64,000 nt of DNA from an uncultured Flavobacteriales bacterium (GCA_905181855.1 CAJIZE010000003.1:62001-126000); one strand, 5' to 3'. Counted from the first letter of the stretch, positions 1-9,602 are shown. Notes: generated by a model from the sequence alone, not told the origin. Program-made: numbers and translations.

Positions 1-3000
1 AAAACAGTCCAAATGGTGATTATCTTGGAACTGTATTAGCTACCGATGTTGACTCAACCAAATCGTTTAATTATACCTTAATTGGAGGAGATACTTCTGC
101 AATCGAAATGGATCTTAACGGAGTGTTGACCATAAAAGATTCTGTGCAGTTTAGTTATGAGAACAGAGCTTACTTTGAGGTAGATATTGAAGTAACTGAT
201 GGCGGAATTGCTCCTGAAATGATAGATACATCAACAGTAAGAATAAACGTTATCGATGTTAACGAAAAACCTGTTTTAATTGTAGATTTATTCACTATTG
301 ATGAAAACTTAAGTAACACTACAATAATAAATACCATTGTTGCCACCGATGTTGATTCAACTCAAACATTAACCTATGCAATTCTTGAAGGTGCAGATAC
401 GGCATTTGCAATATCAACAAATGGAGTTGTTTCTGTTTTGAATGAAAACTATTTAGATTTCGAAAAAACGACTTCTTTCAACATAAATGTTCAAGTTGCT
501 GATGGCGGAATAGATTCAATTAAGTACGACACTTTAGTTTACACGATTAACCTTAATGATATAAACGAAAAACCTGAAGTAATCAGCGTTATTTCCTTTT
601 TAGTTAACGAAAACCAACCAAATGGCAATGTACTAGGAACTATAACTGCTCAAGATCAAGACATTATAACCAACTTTAAATATACTTTATACAGTGGAGA
701 TATTAATGCTGTTTCGATTGACTCTATCACAGGTATTCTATCAATTAAAGATGTTACTCAATTTGATTTTGAAACAAATACTTCATTTGTGGTGAACTTG
801 GTAGTTGAAGATGGAGGTTTAATTCCTGAAATGAAGGATTCTTCGATTATTACAATTAACGTTCTTGATATTAATGAAAAACCAATTGTTTACGATTCGA
901 TTTTCTCAATTAACGAGAATATACCAAACGGAACATCATTAGGTTTTGTGGCTTCTTCTGATGTGGATGCTGTTCAGAATATTCAATATTCATTAATTGC
1001 AGGTAATGTTAATTTAATGAACATTGACGCATCTACAGGCGAGCTTACCGTTTCGAATAGTTCAGCATTTAATGTTGAAGCAGATACGGCATTTGTGGTA
1101 GATGTTAGAGTAACTGATGGTGGTCTAACTCCAACAATGAACGACACGGCTACAATTAAGGTGAAAATTAAAGATTTGAATGAACACCCTGTAATTAGTT
1201 TTATAAGTGGTGAAACCATCTGCTCAATTGATTCAACATTAATTCAAGCAATTCAAGTTTATGATGTTGATAGTGGCGACTCAGCAGGCAGTCTGTCGCT
1301 AGTTGCATTTAGTTCTTCTTCAGTGGTCCCTGTTGATAGTATTTTCTTGTCAGGAACAGATAGCAATAGGTTTATTCATGTTCATCCGGTAATGCAGGCC
1401 TTTGGTACAGTGCAAATTGGAGTATATGTATTTGATAATGAAAATTTCGCTGATACTTCATATTTCACTTTGAGAGTGAATAGGTTACCAAATACATCAG
1501 CAGGAATTGATAAAGTGATCTGTATTGAAGATACATCATTTTTAGTGGCAAGTGGAGGTATTAGCTACAGCTGGTCAAATGGTTTCAACGGTAAAACAGC
1601 TAAAGTTTATCCAGTTAATACAACTACTTATGTAGTTACCGCAACAAATTCTTTTGGGTGTCAAAGAGCAGATTCAGTTACGGTTGCGGTAAATCCATTA
1701 CCTCAAATTAATATAGGAGTGCTAAGTAGTATTTGTCTTAATGATTCGCCAGATACACTTAATTCGGCAGTACCAATTGGTGGAACTTACTATGGTGTTG
1801 GTGTTGTAAATGGTGTGTTTAATCCAACACTTGCAGGTATTGGAACCAAATCAATTTACTATTTATATACTGACTCAAACGGTTGCTTTGGAATAGATAC
1901 TAGCAGCATTATAGTTCGTATTGTACCTTCACCTGTGTTAAGTAGCTTTGGGTTTTCCTGTACAGGTGATACACCATTCGTATTAAATCATGGTTCTCCT
2001 TTAAATGGAACTTATTCCGGTACAGGTGTGATTAATAATACCTTTAATCCTGCTGTTTCAGGAGTTGGGACTCATTTAATATCTTATTCGTTAACACTAA
2101 ATGGTTGCATAGGCTCTGTAACAAAAGCACTAATTGTAAATAGAACAGATACCGCAGGATATACAATGCCTTTAGGGCAGCTTTGCTTGAATGAGTTAAA
2201 TCCAATGTTCACAAATGGTATTCCTGCAGGTGGTGTGTATAATGGAAGTCCTTATATAGCAGCAACAGGTTCATTTGACCCAATTGCAGCAGGTGTGGGT
2301 AAACATACTGTTGATTACACCTTTACCAATGCCAATAATTGTATTTCTAGCGTTAGTGATACAGTAGAAGTTCTCAGCTTACCTGTAGTTCAAATTGCCT
2401 CAATTCCTGATGTTTGTGCAAATGGAGTTGCTTCACCTTTAATAGGAGGGACTCCTTCTGGTGGTGTTTATAAAGGGCTTGGCGTTTTCAATGGTGCATT
2501 CAACCCTTCTGCAACTGGCCCAGGGATGTTTAATATAGGCTACTCATATACTGATTTAAGCCAATGTACAGTAGTTGACACACAAACAGTAACGGTATAT
2601 AACGCTCCATTGGTTCAAATTAATGGTCTTTCAGGTTTCTGTGAAAACATCGATACTTTCAACTTAGTTTCTTCCGGTTCTCCCCTTGGCGGATATTTTA
2701 CTGGTAAGTCAATTATTGATAGCCTTAATTATTTACCTTCAACTATATTACCAAGCGATACCATTACTTATGCTTATTCTGATGTAAACGGGTGTTCAAA
2801 CTCAATTGATAAAATTGTTTTAATTCATGACGTTGTTGCAGCTTCTATTGCGAGTCTTAATTCCATCTGTGAAAATGATGAGCAAGTTCATTTGACAGGT
2901 GGTCTTCCAAAAGGAGGAATGTATTTTGGTCCGGGGGTTGATTCTCTAGCCGGTTATATTATACCATCTAGCTTAACTCCTGGTAATTTCAAAATCTTAT

Positions 3001-5228
3001 ATTCATACACAAGTGTTAAAGGTTGTATTGATACAGCATCCGGAATAATTAATATTAAGCCGAAACCTGTTGTAACGCTTGCATCATTGCCAACAGTTTG
3101 TGAAGCTACAACCCCGTTCATACTTACTCAAGGGACTCCATTAGGAGGCTCTTATTCAGGGTTTGGTGTTATAAATGAGTTCTTCTATGCAGGAATAGCC
3201 GGAATAGGAACAGACAGTGTAGCCTATAGTTATATTGCAGTAAATGGCTGCTCAAACAATGCCACTCAGCCAATTACAGTTGACCCTGCTCCGGTGGCGG
3301 TTGCTTCAAACGACACGAGTATCTGTGAAGGCCAAAGAATTACATTGGTTGCTTCAGGAGGAAATTCATACAATTGGAGTAATGGTGAAACTACGAGCAA
3401 TATAAAAGTATCGCCAACTAGCGCGCAAATTTACTCTGTAGATATTTCAACGTCGGCTATTTGCTCTGTTACCGAAAACATAAAGGTTACTGTTCGTCCT
3501 AAAATGAATTTGACCTTTAATACAACAGATGCATCATGTAACAATGCTAATGGCGTTTCAACTGTTAAAACAAATGGTGGAGTTGGACCGTATACCTATG
3601 CCTGGACAAGTGGTCATACCACAGCGTTGGCTTTTGGTATTTCTTCCGGTCTTTATGAAGTAACTGTAACCGATGTCTATAGTTGCGAATCCATTGCAGA
3701 TGCAACTGTAACCGATGTTGATGGCCCACAAATAATATTGAACTCGTTAACCGATCCTGATTGTTTTGATTCAAATGATGGTTCGATTGACTTAGACGTT
3801 ACCGCACAGACTAACTACAATATTAATTGGAGTAATGGTGAGCATTCAGCTTCATTAAATAATATAGGAGGTGGTAACTATACCATTTCTGTTCTTGATG
3901 ATAACGGATGTGCAGCTTTCGAAACATACACTTTAACTTCACCTGATTCATTAAGAATAGATTTCAATACTGTTGACCCAACTTGTGGAAATAGTGATGG
4001 TAAAATTTATGCAATGCCTAGCGGAGGAACTCCAGGTTATTCTTACAATTGGTTTCCAACTATTGGTACAACTGATTCACTAGTTAACGTTTCGACTGGA
4101 GGCTATCAAGTTCAATTCACCGACTTAAACAATTGTTTGATTAATGGGATTGTTAGTTTAACCGATTTTGGAGCACCTACCATTTTACTTGATAGTATTG
4201 CTAATCCTGACTGTAGTATTAGTAATGGTTATGTCTCAATCCTTGTTTCACCAATTGATTCTACATACCAATACAATTGGTCAAATGGTGATACAGTAGA
4301 TTTTATTTCAAACGTTGGAGCAGGAGTATACTCATTAACTGTAAGTGATACGGTTTGTTCTTCGTCGTATGTATTAGAGCTGTTTGGTAATGCAGCAGAG
4401 CAACCACAAATCTGTAAAGTAAGTATTGATACTTCAAACAACAATGCAATTGTTAATTGGGATGAAAGTGTTACACCTAACGCTCAGTCGTATAATATTT
4501 ATAGTGGGTCGGTAGAAAAAGAAAAGTTCGTATTGATTGGAACAGTTCAATCTGGTCAAGGGTCTATTTATATTGATTCTGCTACAGCTGAATATCAAAA
4601 GGCATTTGGTTATAGAATTACCGCAAACAATGCTTGTGCTGAGTCAACACCTTCTCAAGGTCATAAATCAGTGTATTTAACTCACACAGAAAATAAACAA
4701 CAACTTGATTTATTTTGGAACGAATACTTAGGTGCCAAAGCAATCAATTATATCGTTTATAGAAACGAATTCAATGAAGGTTGGAAAGCTATAGATACCT
4801 TAGATAGTAAAATAACAACTTTTAGCGAAACCGATTATTCAATGCTGCCAACTACACTTCACTATTTTGTTGAAGCGGTAATTGACAACAACTGTGGTTC
4901 TGATAACAGATCTTTCTCAAATAAAACGGTTAATGTAGGAAACATTGGAGTAGATATAAATGAAGTTGGAGATCTAGGAAATAAAGTTGGTTTGTATCCT
5001 AACCCAACAAGAGGAAACGTAGTACTGTACCTGGAGTTTGTTGAAGTGAAAGATATAAATGTACGAATATTTAACCTTCAAGGCCAGTTGATTTACAGCG
5101 ATATATTGGGAGAAGTAGTCGGTAATTCATCACACAACATTGACTTAAGTGCAATGGCTTCAGGTTCTTATTATGTTGAAGTTTCTTCCGATTCTTGGGC
5201 AACTAAATTACCATTGATAATTCAATAG
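1..5228 (+). CDS. Giant T9SS-secreted adhesin, 3' part (cadherin / Ig-like / SprB repeats, type A sorting domain)
   Basis: The reading frame is open from base 3, so the start lies outside the window and the N-terminal signal is not seen. In order there are about four cadherin-type repeats (nt 3-1200) with the calcium-linker motif DxNE(K/H)P (DVNEKP, DINEKP twice, DLNEHP). Then come seven Ig-like repeats of about 75 residues (nt about 1700-3290), each with an early Cys and a GG-x-Y-x-G-x-G turn. SprB-type repeats follow (nt about 3500-4400, pattern ATCxNxNG...GPYTYxW), then a fibronectin-III-like stretch (4400-4950). The last 80 residues are a type A T9SS sorting domain (VGLYPNPTRGNV ... GSYYVEV). 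The family is exported across the outer membrane and anchored at the surface. A role in adhesion or gliding is inferred from the repeats. Family assignment is secure; ligand and function are unknown. Confidence 0.9.
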   Translation, partial: NSPNGDYLGTVLATDVDSTKSFNYTLIGGDTSAIEMDLNGVLTIKDSVQFSYENRAYFEVDIEVTDGGIAPEMIDTSTVRINVIDVNEKPVLIVDLFTIDENLSNTTIINTIVATDVDSTQTLTYAILEGADTAFAISTNGVVSVLNENYLDFEKTTSFNINVQVADGGIDSIKYDTLVYTINLNDINEKPEVISVISFLVNENQPNGNVLGTITAQDQDIITNFKYTLYSGDINAVSIDSITGILSIKDVTQFDFETNTSFVVNLVVEDGGLIPEMKDSSIITINVLDINEKPIVYDSIFSINENIPNGTSLGFVASSDVDAVQNIQYSLIAGNVNLMNIDASTGELTVSNSSAFNVEADTAFVVDVRVTDGGLTPTMNDTATIKVKIKDLNEHPVISFISGETICSIDSTLIQAIQVYDVDSGDSAGSLSLVAFSSSSVVPVDSIFLSGTDSNRFIHVHPVMQAFGTVQIGVYVFDNENFADTSYFTLRVNRLPNTSAGIDKVICIEDTSFLVASGGISYSWSNGFNGKTAKVYPVNTTTYVVTATNSFGCQRADSVTVAVNPLPQINIGVLSSICLNDSPDTLNSAVPIGGTYYGVGVVNGVFNPTLAGIGTKSIYYLYTDSNGCFGIDTSSIIVRIVPSPVLSSFGFSCTGDTPFVLNHGSPLNGTYSGTGVINNTFNPAVSGVGTHLISYSLTLNGCIGSVTKALIVNRTDTAGYTMPLGQLCLNELNPMFTNGIPAGGVYNGSPYIAATGSFDPIAAGVGKHTVDYTFTNANNCISSVSDTVEVLSLPVVQIASIPDVCANGVASPLIGGTPSGGVYKGLGVFNGAFNPSATGPGMFNIGYSYTDLSQCTVVDTQTVTVYNAPLVQINGLSGFCENIDTFNLVSSGSPLGGYFTGKSIIDSLNYLPSTILPSDTITYAYSDVNGCSNSIDKIVLIHDVVAASIASLNSICENDEQVHLTGGLPKGGMYFGPGVDSLAGYIIPSSLTPGNFKILYSYTSVKGCIDTASGIINIKPKPVVTLASLPTVCEATTPFILTQGTPLGGSYSGFGVINEFFYAGIAGIGTDSVAYSYIAVNGCSNNATQPITVDPAPVAVASNDTSICEGQRITLVASGGNSYNWSNGETTSNIKVSPTSAQIYSVDISTSAICSVTENIKVTVRPKMNLTFNTTDASCNNANGVSTVKTNGGVGPYTYAWTSGHTTALAFGISSGLYEVTVTDVYSCESIADATVTDVDGPQIILNSLTDPDCFDSNDGSIDLDVTAQTNYNINWSNGEHSASLNNIGGGNYTISVLDDNGCAAFETYTLTSPDSLRIDFNTVDPTCGNSDGKIYAMPSGGTPGYSYNWFPTIGTTDSLVNVSTGGYQVQFTDLNNCLINGIVSLTDFGAPTILLDSIANPDCSISNGYVSILVSPIDSTYQYNWSNGDTVDFISNVGAGVYSLTVSDTVCSSSYVLELFGNAAEQPQICKVSIDTSNNNAIVNWDESVTPNAQSYNIYSGSVEKEKFVLIGTVQSGQGSIYIDSATAEYQKAFGYRITANNACAESTPSQGHKSVYLTHTENKQQLDLFWNEYLGAKAINYIVYRNEFNEGWKAIDTLDSKITTFSETDYSMLPTTLHYFVEAVIDNNCGSDNRSFSNKTVNVGNIGVDINEVGDLGNKVGLYPNPTRGNVVLYLEFVEVKDINVRIFNLQGQLIYSDILGEVVGNSSHNIDLSAMASGSYYVEVSSDSWATKLPLIIQ

Positions 5229-5240
5229 ATTTAGCAATAA

Positions 5241-5280
5241 AAAAAAAGCGATATTTACTGACGTAAACAACGCTTTTTTT
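5241..5280 (+). terminator. Rho-independent terminator after the adhesin gene, touching the moaA start
   Basis: An A-rich arm ending AAGCG (to 5250) pairs with CGCTT plus a T run (5271-5280). An inner stem TTTAC/GTAAA encloses a TGAC loop (5254-5267). The U-tract runs straight into the TTG assigned as the moaA start, which is unusual. Confidence 0.75.
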
Positions 5281-6286
5281 GACAAACAACACGCCCTTCT
5301 TGGTAGACTCATTTGGTAGAAAACACAACTACCTGCGCATTTCATTAACTGAAAGATGCAATCTTCGATGCTTTTATTGTATGCCAGAAGAAGGTGTTCC
5401 GCTCAGAGATAAAAAAGAATTTATGTCAAGCGAAGAGGTTCTTCTAATGGCTAAAACGTTTGTTGATTTAGGCGTAAATAAAATTAGACTTACGGGAGGT
5501 GAACCACTGATTAAAAAAGATGCACCAAATATTATTCGTCAATTAGGAGCGTTGCCGGTTGAGTTAACTTTAACAACAAATGCCGTTAACGCAGATAGTT
5601 TCATTTCTGTTTTTAAAGAAGCTGGTATTAAATCTTTAAACGTAAGTATTGACTCCTTAAAGCCTGAAATTTTCAACCAAATATCTAGAAGAAATTTTGC
5701 AGATAAAATAATTTCAAACATTAATTTATTGCTGGATGAAGGCTTTAAGATTAAGTTAAACGTTGTGTTAATCAAAGGTATCAACGACTCCGAAATTATA
5801 GATTTCATAAAATTTACAGAACACAGAAACGTTGAAATCCGATTTATAGAGTTTATGCCCTTTGATGGCAACAATTGGAATTGGGATAAAAAAGTATCAT
5901 TTGATGAAATTATTTCGATTACAAATAAGCATTTTGGTACGTCTCAAATTGAATCATTACCTCTTGAGGTAAATCATACATCCAAAAATTTTAGAATTAA
6001 AGGGTATCAAGGTAGCTTCGGTATAATTAGTACGCTAACTAATCCTTTTTGCGATTCATGCAATAGGATTAGGTTAACAGCTGATGGGAAAATAAAAAAT
6101 TGTCTTTTTTCAAACGATGAGATAGATTTGTTATCGTTACATCGAAAGGGGTTTGATGTAAGGCCTTACATCATTGATTCCATTTACAATAAGAAAAAAG
6201 CAAGAGCCGGTATTGATTCTTTTAGTGATGAAAATGCGGTAGATGTGTTTTCTAAGAACCGATCCATGACCACCATTGGAGGTTAG
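5279..6286 (+). CDS. moaA: GTP 3',8-cyclase MoaA (radical SAM, first step of Moco synthesis)
   Basis: MoaA converts GTP to 3',8-cyclo-dihydro-GTP, the first step of molybdopterin synthesis. The 335-residue product carries the radical-SAM CxxxCxxC motif (ERCNLRCFYC, about residues 26-34). It also has the GGEP motif, the second cluster signature CDSCNRIRLTADGKIKNC (about 260-278) and the C-terminal GG. No ATG precedes the domain. The start is TTG at 5279, or TTG at 5300 in the same frame, which would still keep the whole catalytic domain. It is the only Moco gene here on the + strand, and its TAG stop directly abuts the TAA of moaCB on the other strand. A weak -7-like TAGATTTA lies at 5226, inside the end of the preceding gene. 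Confidence 0.95.
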   Translation: MTNNTPFLVDSFGRKHNYLRISLTERCNLRCFYCMPEEGVPLRDKKEFMSSEEVLLMAKTFVDLGVNKIRLTGGEPLIKKDAPNIIRQLGALPVELTLTTNAVNADSFISVFKEAGIKSLNVSIDSLKPEIFNQISRRNFADKIISNINLLLDEGFKIKLNVVLIKGINDSEIIDFIKFTEHRNVEIRFIEFMPFDGNNWNWDKKVSFDEIISITNKHFGTSQIESLPLEVNHTSKNFRIKGYQGSFGIISTLTNPFCDSCNRIRLTADGKIKNCLFSNDEIDLLSLHRKGFDVRPYIIDSIYNKKKARAGIDSFSDENAVDVFSKNRSMTTIGG

Positions 6287-7195
6287 TTAATGTTGAGCTC
6301 CACCCATAATTCCAAATACATGTAAAATTGAAGGAAAAACAGCATCCATGCTTTCTTCGGCTCCTTTGGTAGAACCTGGTAAAGCCAAAACTAGAGTTTT
6401 ACCGATTGTTCCTGCAACACTTCGTGACAACATAGCATAGGGCATTCTGTTTTGTCCGTACGATCTTATTGTTTCCTCAATGCCTGGAATCTCCCTATCT
6501 AACAAAGGTCTAATAGCCTCAGGAGTTACGTCTCGAGAAGAAAGCCCAGTGCCTCCAGTAAAAATAACCAAGTTCACTTTATCCGAGCAATACTTCTTAA
6601 CTTTAAGTTGAATGGAATCAAATTCATCTGGTATAACTATATAATCAAAAATTGCAACGTCTAAAGACTTTAGCTTTTCAATAATTGCTTTTCCAGCTCT
6701 ATCTTCTTTTTGTCCAGCTGAAATTGTATCAGAACAAACAACAACTGCGGCATTTAACAGTCCTTTAAATTTGTTCTTATAATCTGATTTGCCACCTTTT
6801 TTATTCAACAATTTGATAGCATGTATTTCAATGTCTTTATCAATTGGCTTCAACATATCATAAATATTTAGCGCTACAACACTGGCGCCATGCATAGCCT
6901 CAACCTCAACACCTGTTTTGTAAATTGTTTTAATAGTCACTTCAATAATAATTTCAAGTCCATCAATTGTATACTCTATCCCGGTAAACTCAATGGGCAA
7001 AGGATGACAATCAGGTAAAATCAATGGAGTGTTTTTAACACCTAACAGCCCTGCCGATTTGCTCATGGCAAAAACATCACCTTTCGGTACTGTTCTATTG
7101 TTAATTGCATCAATAGTTGCTTGTTTGCTGACCACCACTTTGGCTTGCGCTGTAGCAATTCTTAATGTATTCGATTTATTTGTAATATCTACCAT
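6287..7195 (-). CDS. moaCB: MoaC-MogA/MoaB fusion (bifunctional Moco biosynthesis protein)
   Basis: Residues 1-150 are MoaC (cyclic pyranopterin monophosphate synthase), with KGDV, the CHPLP motif (Cys-His active-site pair), GVEVEA and YDMLKPIDKD. Residues about 155-302 are a MogA/MoaB-type molybdopterin adenylyltransferase, with the SDTISAG start, TGGTGLSSRDVTPEA and the LPGSTKGAEE loop. The fusion therefore supplies the step after MoaA and the adenylation of molybdopterin before MoeA inserts molybdate. Such fusions are known in Bacteroidota. It is the last gene of the leftward run. A gap of 115 bases separates it from moaE, so it may be co-transcribed or have its own weak promoter; I saw no convincing box in the gap. 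Confidence 0.93.
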   Translation of the reverse strand: MVDITNKSNTLRIATAQAKVVVSKQATIDAINNRTVPKGDVFAMSKSAGLLGVKNTPLILPDCHPLPIEFTGIEYTIDGLEIIIEVTIKTIYKTGVEVEAMHGASVVALNIYDMLKPIDKDIEIHAIKLLNKKGGKSDYKNKFKGLLNAAVVVCSDTISAGQKEDRAGKAIIEKLKSLDVAIFDYIVIPDEFDSIQLKVKKYCSDKVNLVIFTGGTGLSSRDVTPEAIRPLLDREIPGIEETIRSYGQNRMPYAMLSRSVAGTIGKTLVLALPGSTKGAEESMDAVFPSILHVFGIMGGAQH

Positions 7196-7310
7196 AATTA
7201 TAGTTCGTTCAACCTTTCAGGTTATTTAATTGTGGAAATTCTATTGGATTCCTCAATTGTTTGTAATGTAATTTTTACTGAACCCCTTTACAGAATACAG
7301 AGAACTGAAT

Positions 7311-7757
7311 CTACTTATTACTTTTCCATACATATTCACCATCTTCAAATATTTCTTTCCCAAAAATTGGTGCTTTATATTTTATTTCTTCAACCATATA
7401 TTGACACGAATCAAAAGCCATTTGACGATGTGCTGAAGAAGTGAAAACGAACAAGCAAATTTCTCCGGCTTTTACTTTACCCATGCTGTGATAAATATGA
7501 GCACAGGTTAAATCAAATTTATCAAATGCTGATTCCCTAATATCATCAATCGTTTTATTTGCCATTTCGGTGTATGCTGAGTAGTCAATTGCAGCAACCT
7601 TTTTACCATCAAGTACATCAGCACGTACCTGGCCTAAAAAAATATCATGTGCGCCAATGTTGGTTTTTACTTGGTGGTGAGCAATTGATGTTGCAATTTT
7701 TTCAGGACTTATTGCCCCTTCAATAAATACGTTTTTAGGTGCTTTGTTCTTTTTCAT
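7311..7757 (-). CDS. moaE: Molybdopterin synthase catalytic subunit MoaE
   Basis: This is the large subunit of molybdopterin synthase. It transfers sulfur from the MoaD thiocarboxylate to the cyclic precursor. The 148 residues contain the conserved GKVKAGEICLFVFTSSAHR block and the EEIKYKAPIFGKE segment with the expected catalytic lysines. The length is normal for the family. Its start overlaps the end of moeB by 23 bases, which indicates translational coupling. Confidence 0.93.
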   Translation of the reverse strand: MKKNKAPKNVFIEGAISPEKIATSIAHHQVKTNIGAHDIFLGQVRADVLDGKKVAAIDYSAYTEMANKTIDDIRESAFDKFDLTCAHIYHSMGKVKAGEICLFVFTSSAHRQMAFDSCQYMVEEIKYKAPIFGKEIFEDGEYVWKSNK

Positions 7758-8805
7758 GTTCTAAATATTTTTCAATACCACCAGCTAAACTCATGGTATT
7801 TATTAAGTTGTTTCTTTCAGCTATTTCCACAGCTTTTTTACTTCTTATTCCTTTTTGGCAAATAAAGATGATGGATTTAAATTTTTTTAACTCAGCAATT
7901 CTTTCTTCTAGTAAATCCAATGGAATGGAAAGGTGCTTGATGTTGTCAATTTGTGGCAACTCCCAATTGTTTCGTATATCAACAATTTGAGCTTTATTTG
8001 AATGAATAAAAGTCGCGAATTCTTGTACATTAATTTCATGTAAATTGAACTTTTTTGTGGGCTTTTTAACTTTGGTGTTGGATTTTCCATGGCTAAAAGC
8101 AATAACATTCGATTGGTTGTTTAAGCTATTGTATACCCAAATTTTTCCGCTTAAAGGAGTTCCAATTTCTAAAATCACTTTCATTGCTTCCATTGCCATA
8201 TGGGTTCCAATAATCCCTGTAAAGGCACCTAAAACCCCAAGCTCGTTGCAGTTGGGGGCAGTTTCTTTATCGCTGCTTTCAGGGAACAAATCTCGATATG
8301 TTGGCCCACCATTCCAGTTAAAAACCGAAACCTGCCCTTGGTGTAAGTGCACCGAACCATAAACCCAGCATTTGTTTAGTTTAACACAAGTGTCGTTGAT
8401 TAAATATCGAGTCCCAAAATTATCCGTGCAATCAATCACCAAATCATAATCAGCTAAAATACCAGCAGCATTGGCTTGATCTAACTTTACGTTAAATGCT
8501 ATTATTTTGGCTATTGATTCATTTTTAAGTATTTTTTTACGGGCAATCTCAGCTTTCAATTCACCCACATCAGATTCATTAAAAATCACTTGCCTTGGTA
8601 AATTAGAACGTTCAATAGTATCAAAATCTACAATGCCTAAATTACGTACACCAGCAGCAACCAAATAAAGTAGAGTTGGGCAACCTAAGCCACCAGCGCC
8701 TATTACCAATACAGATGTACTAAACATTTTTTTTTGCCCGCTTAAACCAACCTCGCTTAACGTAATTTGTCTACTGTATCTTTCCTTGTCTGAAGCTTTA
8801 ATCAT
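7735..8805 (-). CDS. moeB: MoeB/ThiF-type adenylyltransferase fused to a rhodanese domain
   Basis: The E1-like domain (about residues 10-245) has the ATP-binding GAGGLG loop, DxDxIERSNLPRQ and the DCTDNFGTRYLIN segment. It adenylates the C-terminal glycine of MoaD. A rhodanese domain follows (about 270-355), with active-site loop ICQKGIRSKKA. That could supply the sulfur, so activation and sulfuration may sit on one chain as in eukaryotic MOCS3. Both CxxC pairs that bind zinc in E. coli MoeB are absent: the first reads TYRD, and the second has no cysteine. The catalytic Cys in APNCNELG is kept. The ATG at 8805 is chosen over an in-frame TTG at 8823 because a full AGGAGG lies 8 bases upstream of it. 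Confidence 0.9.
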   Translation of the reverse strand: MIKASDKERYSRQITLSEVGLSGQKKMFSTSVLVIGAGGLGCPTLLYLVAAGVRNLGIVDFDTIERSNLPRQVIFNESDVGELKAEIARKKILKNESIAKIIAFNVKLDQANAAGILADYDLVIDCTDNFGTRYLINDTCVKLNKCWVYGSVHLHQGQVSVFNWNGGPTYRDLFPESSDKETAPNCNELGVLGAFTGIIGTHMAMEAMKVILEIGTPLSGKIWVYNSLNNQSNVIAFSHGKSNTKVKKPTKKFNLHEINVQEFATFIHSNKAQIVDIRNNWELPQIDNIKHLSIPLDLLEERIAELKKFKSIIFICQKGIRSKKAVEIAERNNLINTMSLAGGIEKYLEHEKEQST

Positions 8806-8809
8806 AACA

Positions 8810-9049
8810 TCATCCTCCTGCAAACGGCGGTAAAAATGCTATTTCATCACCATCACCAACTTTGCTGTTTGCATTTAACAATTGCTGATTTAAGGCCAAT
8901 TGGTATTGCTGATTTTTAAAGCCAGTAAAGATCGATTCAAAATGCTCTTTTATGGCATCAGAATTGGTTTCGGTCGGAATCTCAAAACTGGTTTCGTTGG
9001 TAGAAGCGATTCCTGCTAAAACACCAAAAAATTTAATTTTAATTGTCAT
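8810..9049 (-). CDS. moaD: Molybdopterin synthase sulfur-carrier subunit MoaD
   Basis: A 79-residue ubiquitin-fold carrier ending in FLPPFAGG. The terminal Gly-Gly is adenylated by MoeB and then thiocarboxylated. It pairs with MoaE. It sits between mobA (11-base overlap at its start) and moeB, whose ribosome site it contains. Length and C-terminus match the family; internal conservation is low, as is usual for MoaD. Confidence 0.92.
   Translation of the reverse strand: MTIKIKFFGVLAGIASTNETSFEIPTETNSDAIKEHFESIFTGFKNQQYQLALNQQLLNANSKVGDGDEIAFLPPFAGG
8814..8819 (-). promoter_or_regulatory. Shine-Dalgarno AGGAGG deciding the moeB start
   Basis: On the minus strand AGGAGG stands 8 bases before the ATG at 8805. 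It also encodes the terminal Gly-Gly codons of moaD. Strong Shine-Dalgarno sites are rare in this window, so this one supports the shorter moeB reading and coupling to moaD termination. Confidence 0.7.
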
Positions 9050-9602
9050 GTTTTTCTAATTCTTCTAAGGTGTTGATGTTTGAAAAATGTTCAATATTCT
9101 GATCGAAAATTAATTCTGAAAAATTAACGGATTTAATTGCCTTTCGCAAGGATAATTCATCATTTAAAAGTTGCTTCTCAAAAGTTTCAATACATGTTTT
9201 TTTATAAATCGAGACAAGCGGGTGAACTTGATTTTTGGTGTTTGCTACAATTGCATCAAACCCATTTAAATGTTGGTAAAGCCTAGTAATTATTGATGTG
9301 GTAACCAACGGAACATCGCAGCTTAAAACAGCAACATTTTGTGTGCTAGCATCCTTCAACCCTGAAATTAATCCTGCTAAAGGACCCATATTTTTAACCT
9401 CATCGGCAACCAGTTTATAACCCAACTTGCGGTACCGCTGATAATTGGTGCATATAATTATCTCTTTAGTTATCGGCTTTAATGTATTGATGGCGTGCTG
9501 AATCATAGGGAGGTCTTTGAATAACATCATTCCTTTGTCAGTGCCCATTCTGGTGCTGTTGCCGCCTGCTAATATTAGGCCTGTAAGCATTAAATTATCC
9601 AT
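9039..9602 (-). CDS. mobA: Molybdenum cofactor guanylyltransferase MobA
   Basis: MobA transfers GMP to Mo-molybdopterin to form the guanine dinucleotide (MGD) cofactor used by DMSO-reductase-family enzymes. The nucleotidyltransferase signature LILAGGNSTRMGTDKG is near the N-terminus, followed by GPLAGLISGL and the metal-site SCDVPLV. At 187 residues it has normal length. Its presence suggests the organism makes bis-MGD enzymes such as nitrate reductase or formate dehydrogenase, none of which is in this window. A second Met four codons in is an alternative start. It overlaps the TSUP gene by 8 bases. Confidence 0.9.
   Translation of the reverse strand: MDNLMLTGLILAGGNSTRMGTDKGMMLFKDLPMIQHAINTLKPITKEIIICTNYQRYRKLGYKLVADEVKNMGPLAGLISGLKDASTQNVAVLSCDVPLVTTSIITRLYQHLNGFDAIVANTKNQVHPLVSIYKKTCIETFEKQLLNDELSLRKAIKSVNFSELIFDQNIEHFSNINTLEELEKHDN

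Noticed and set aside
983-1219. Antisense open frames inside the large repeat genes (for example at 983-1219)
   Set aside because: They run opposite to strongly coding, repeat-containing genes and show no conserved features; they are composition effects.
3-5228. Tandem DNA repeats read as a possible CRISPR array
   Set aside because: The periodicity is that of protein domains of 75-110 residues, with divergent DNA and no short spaced repeats.
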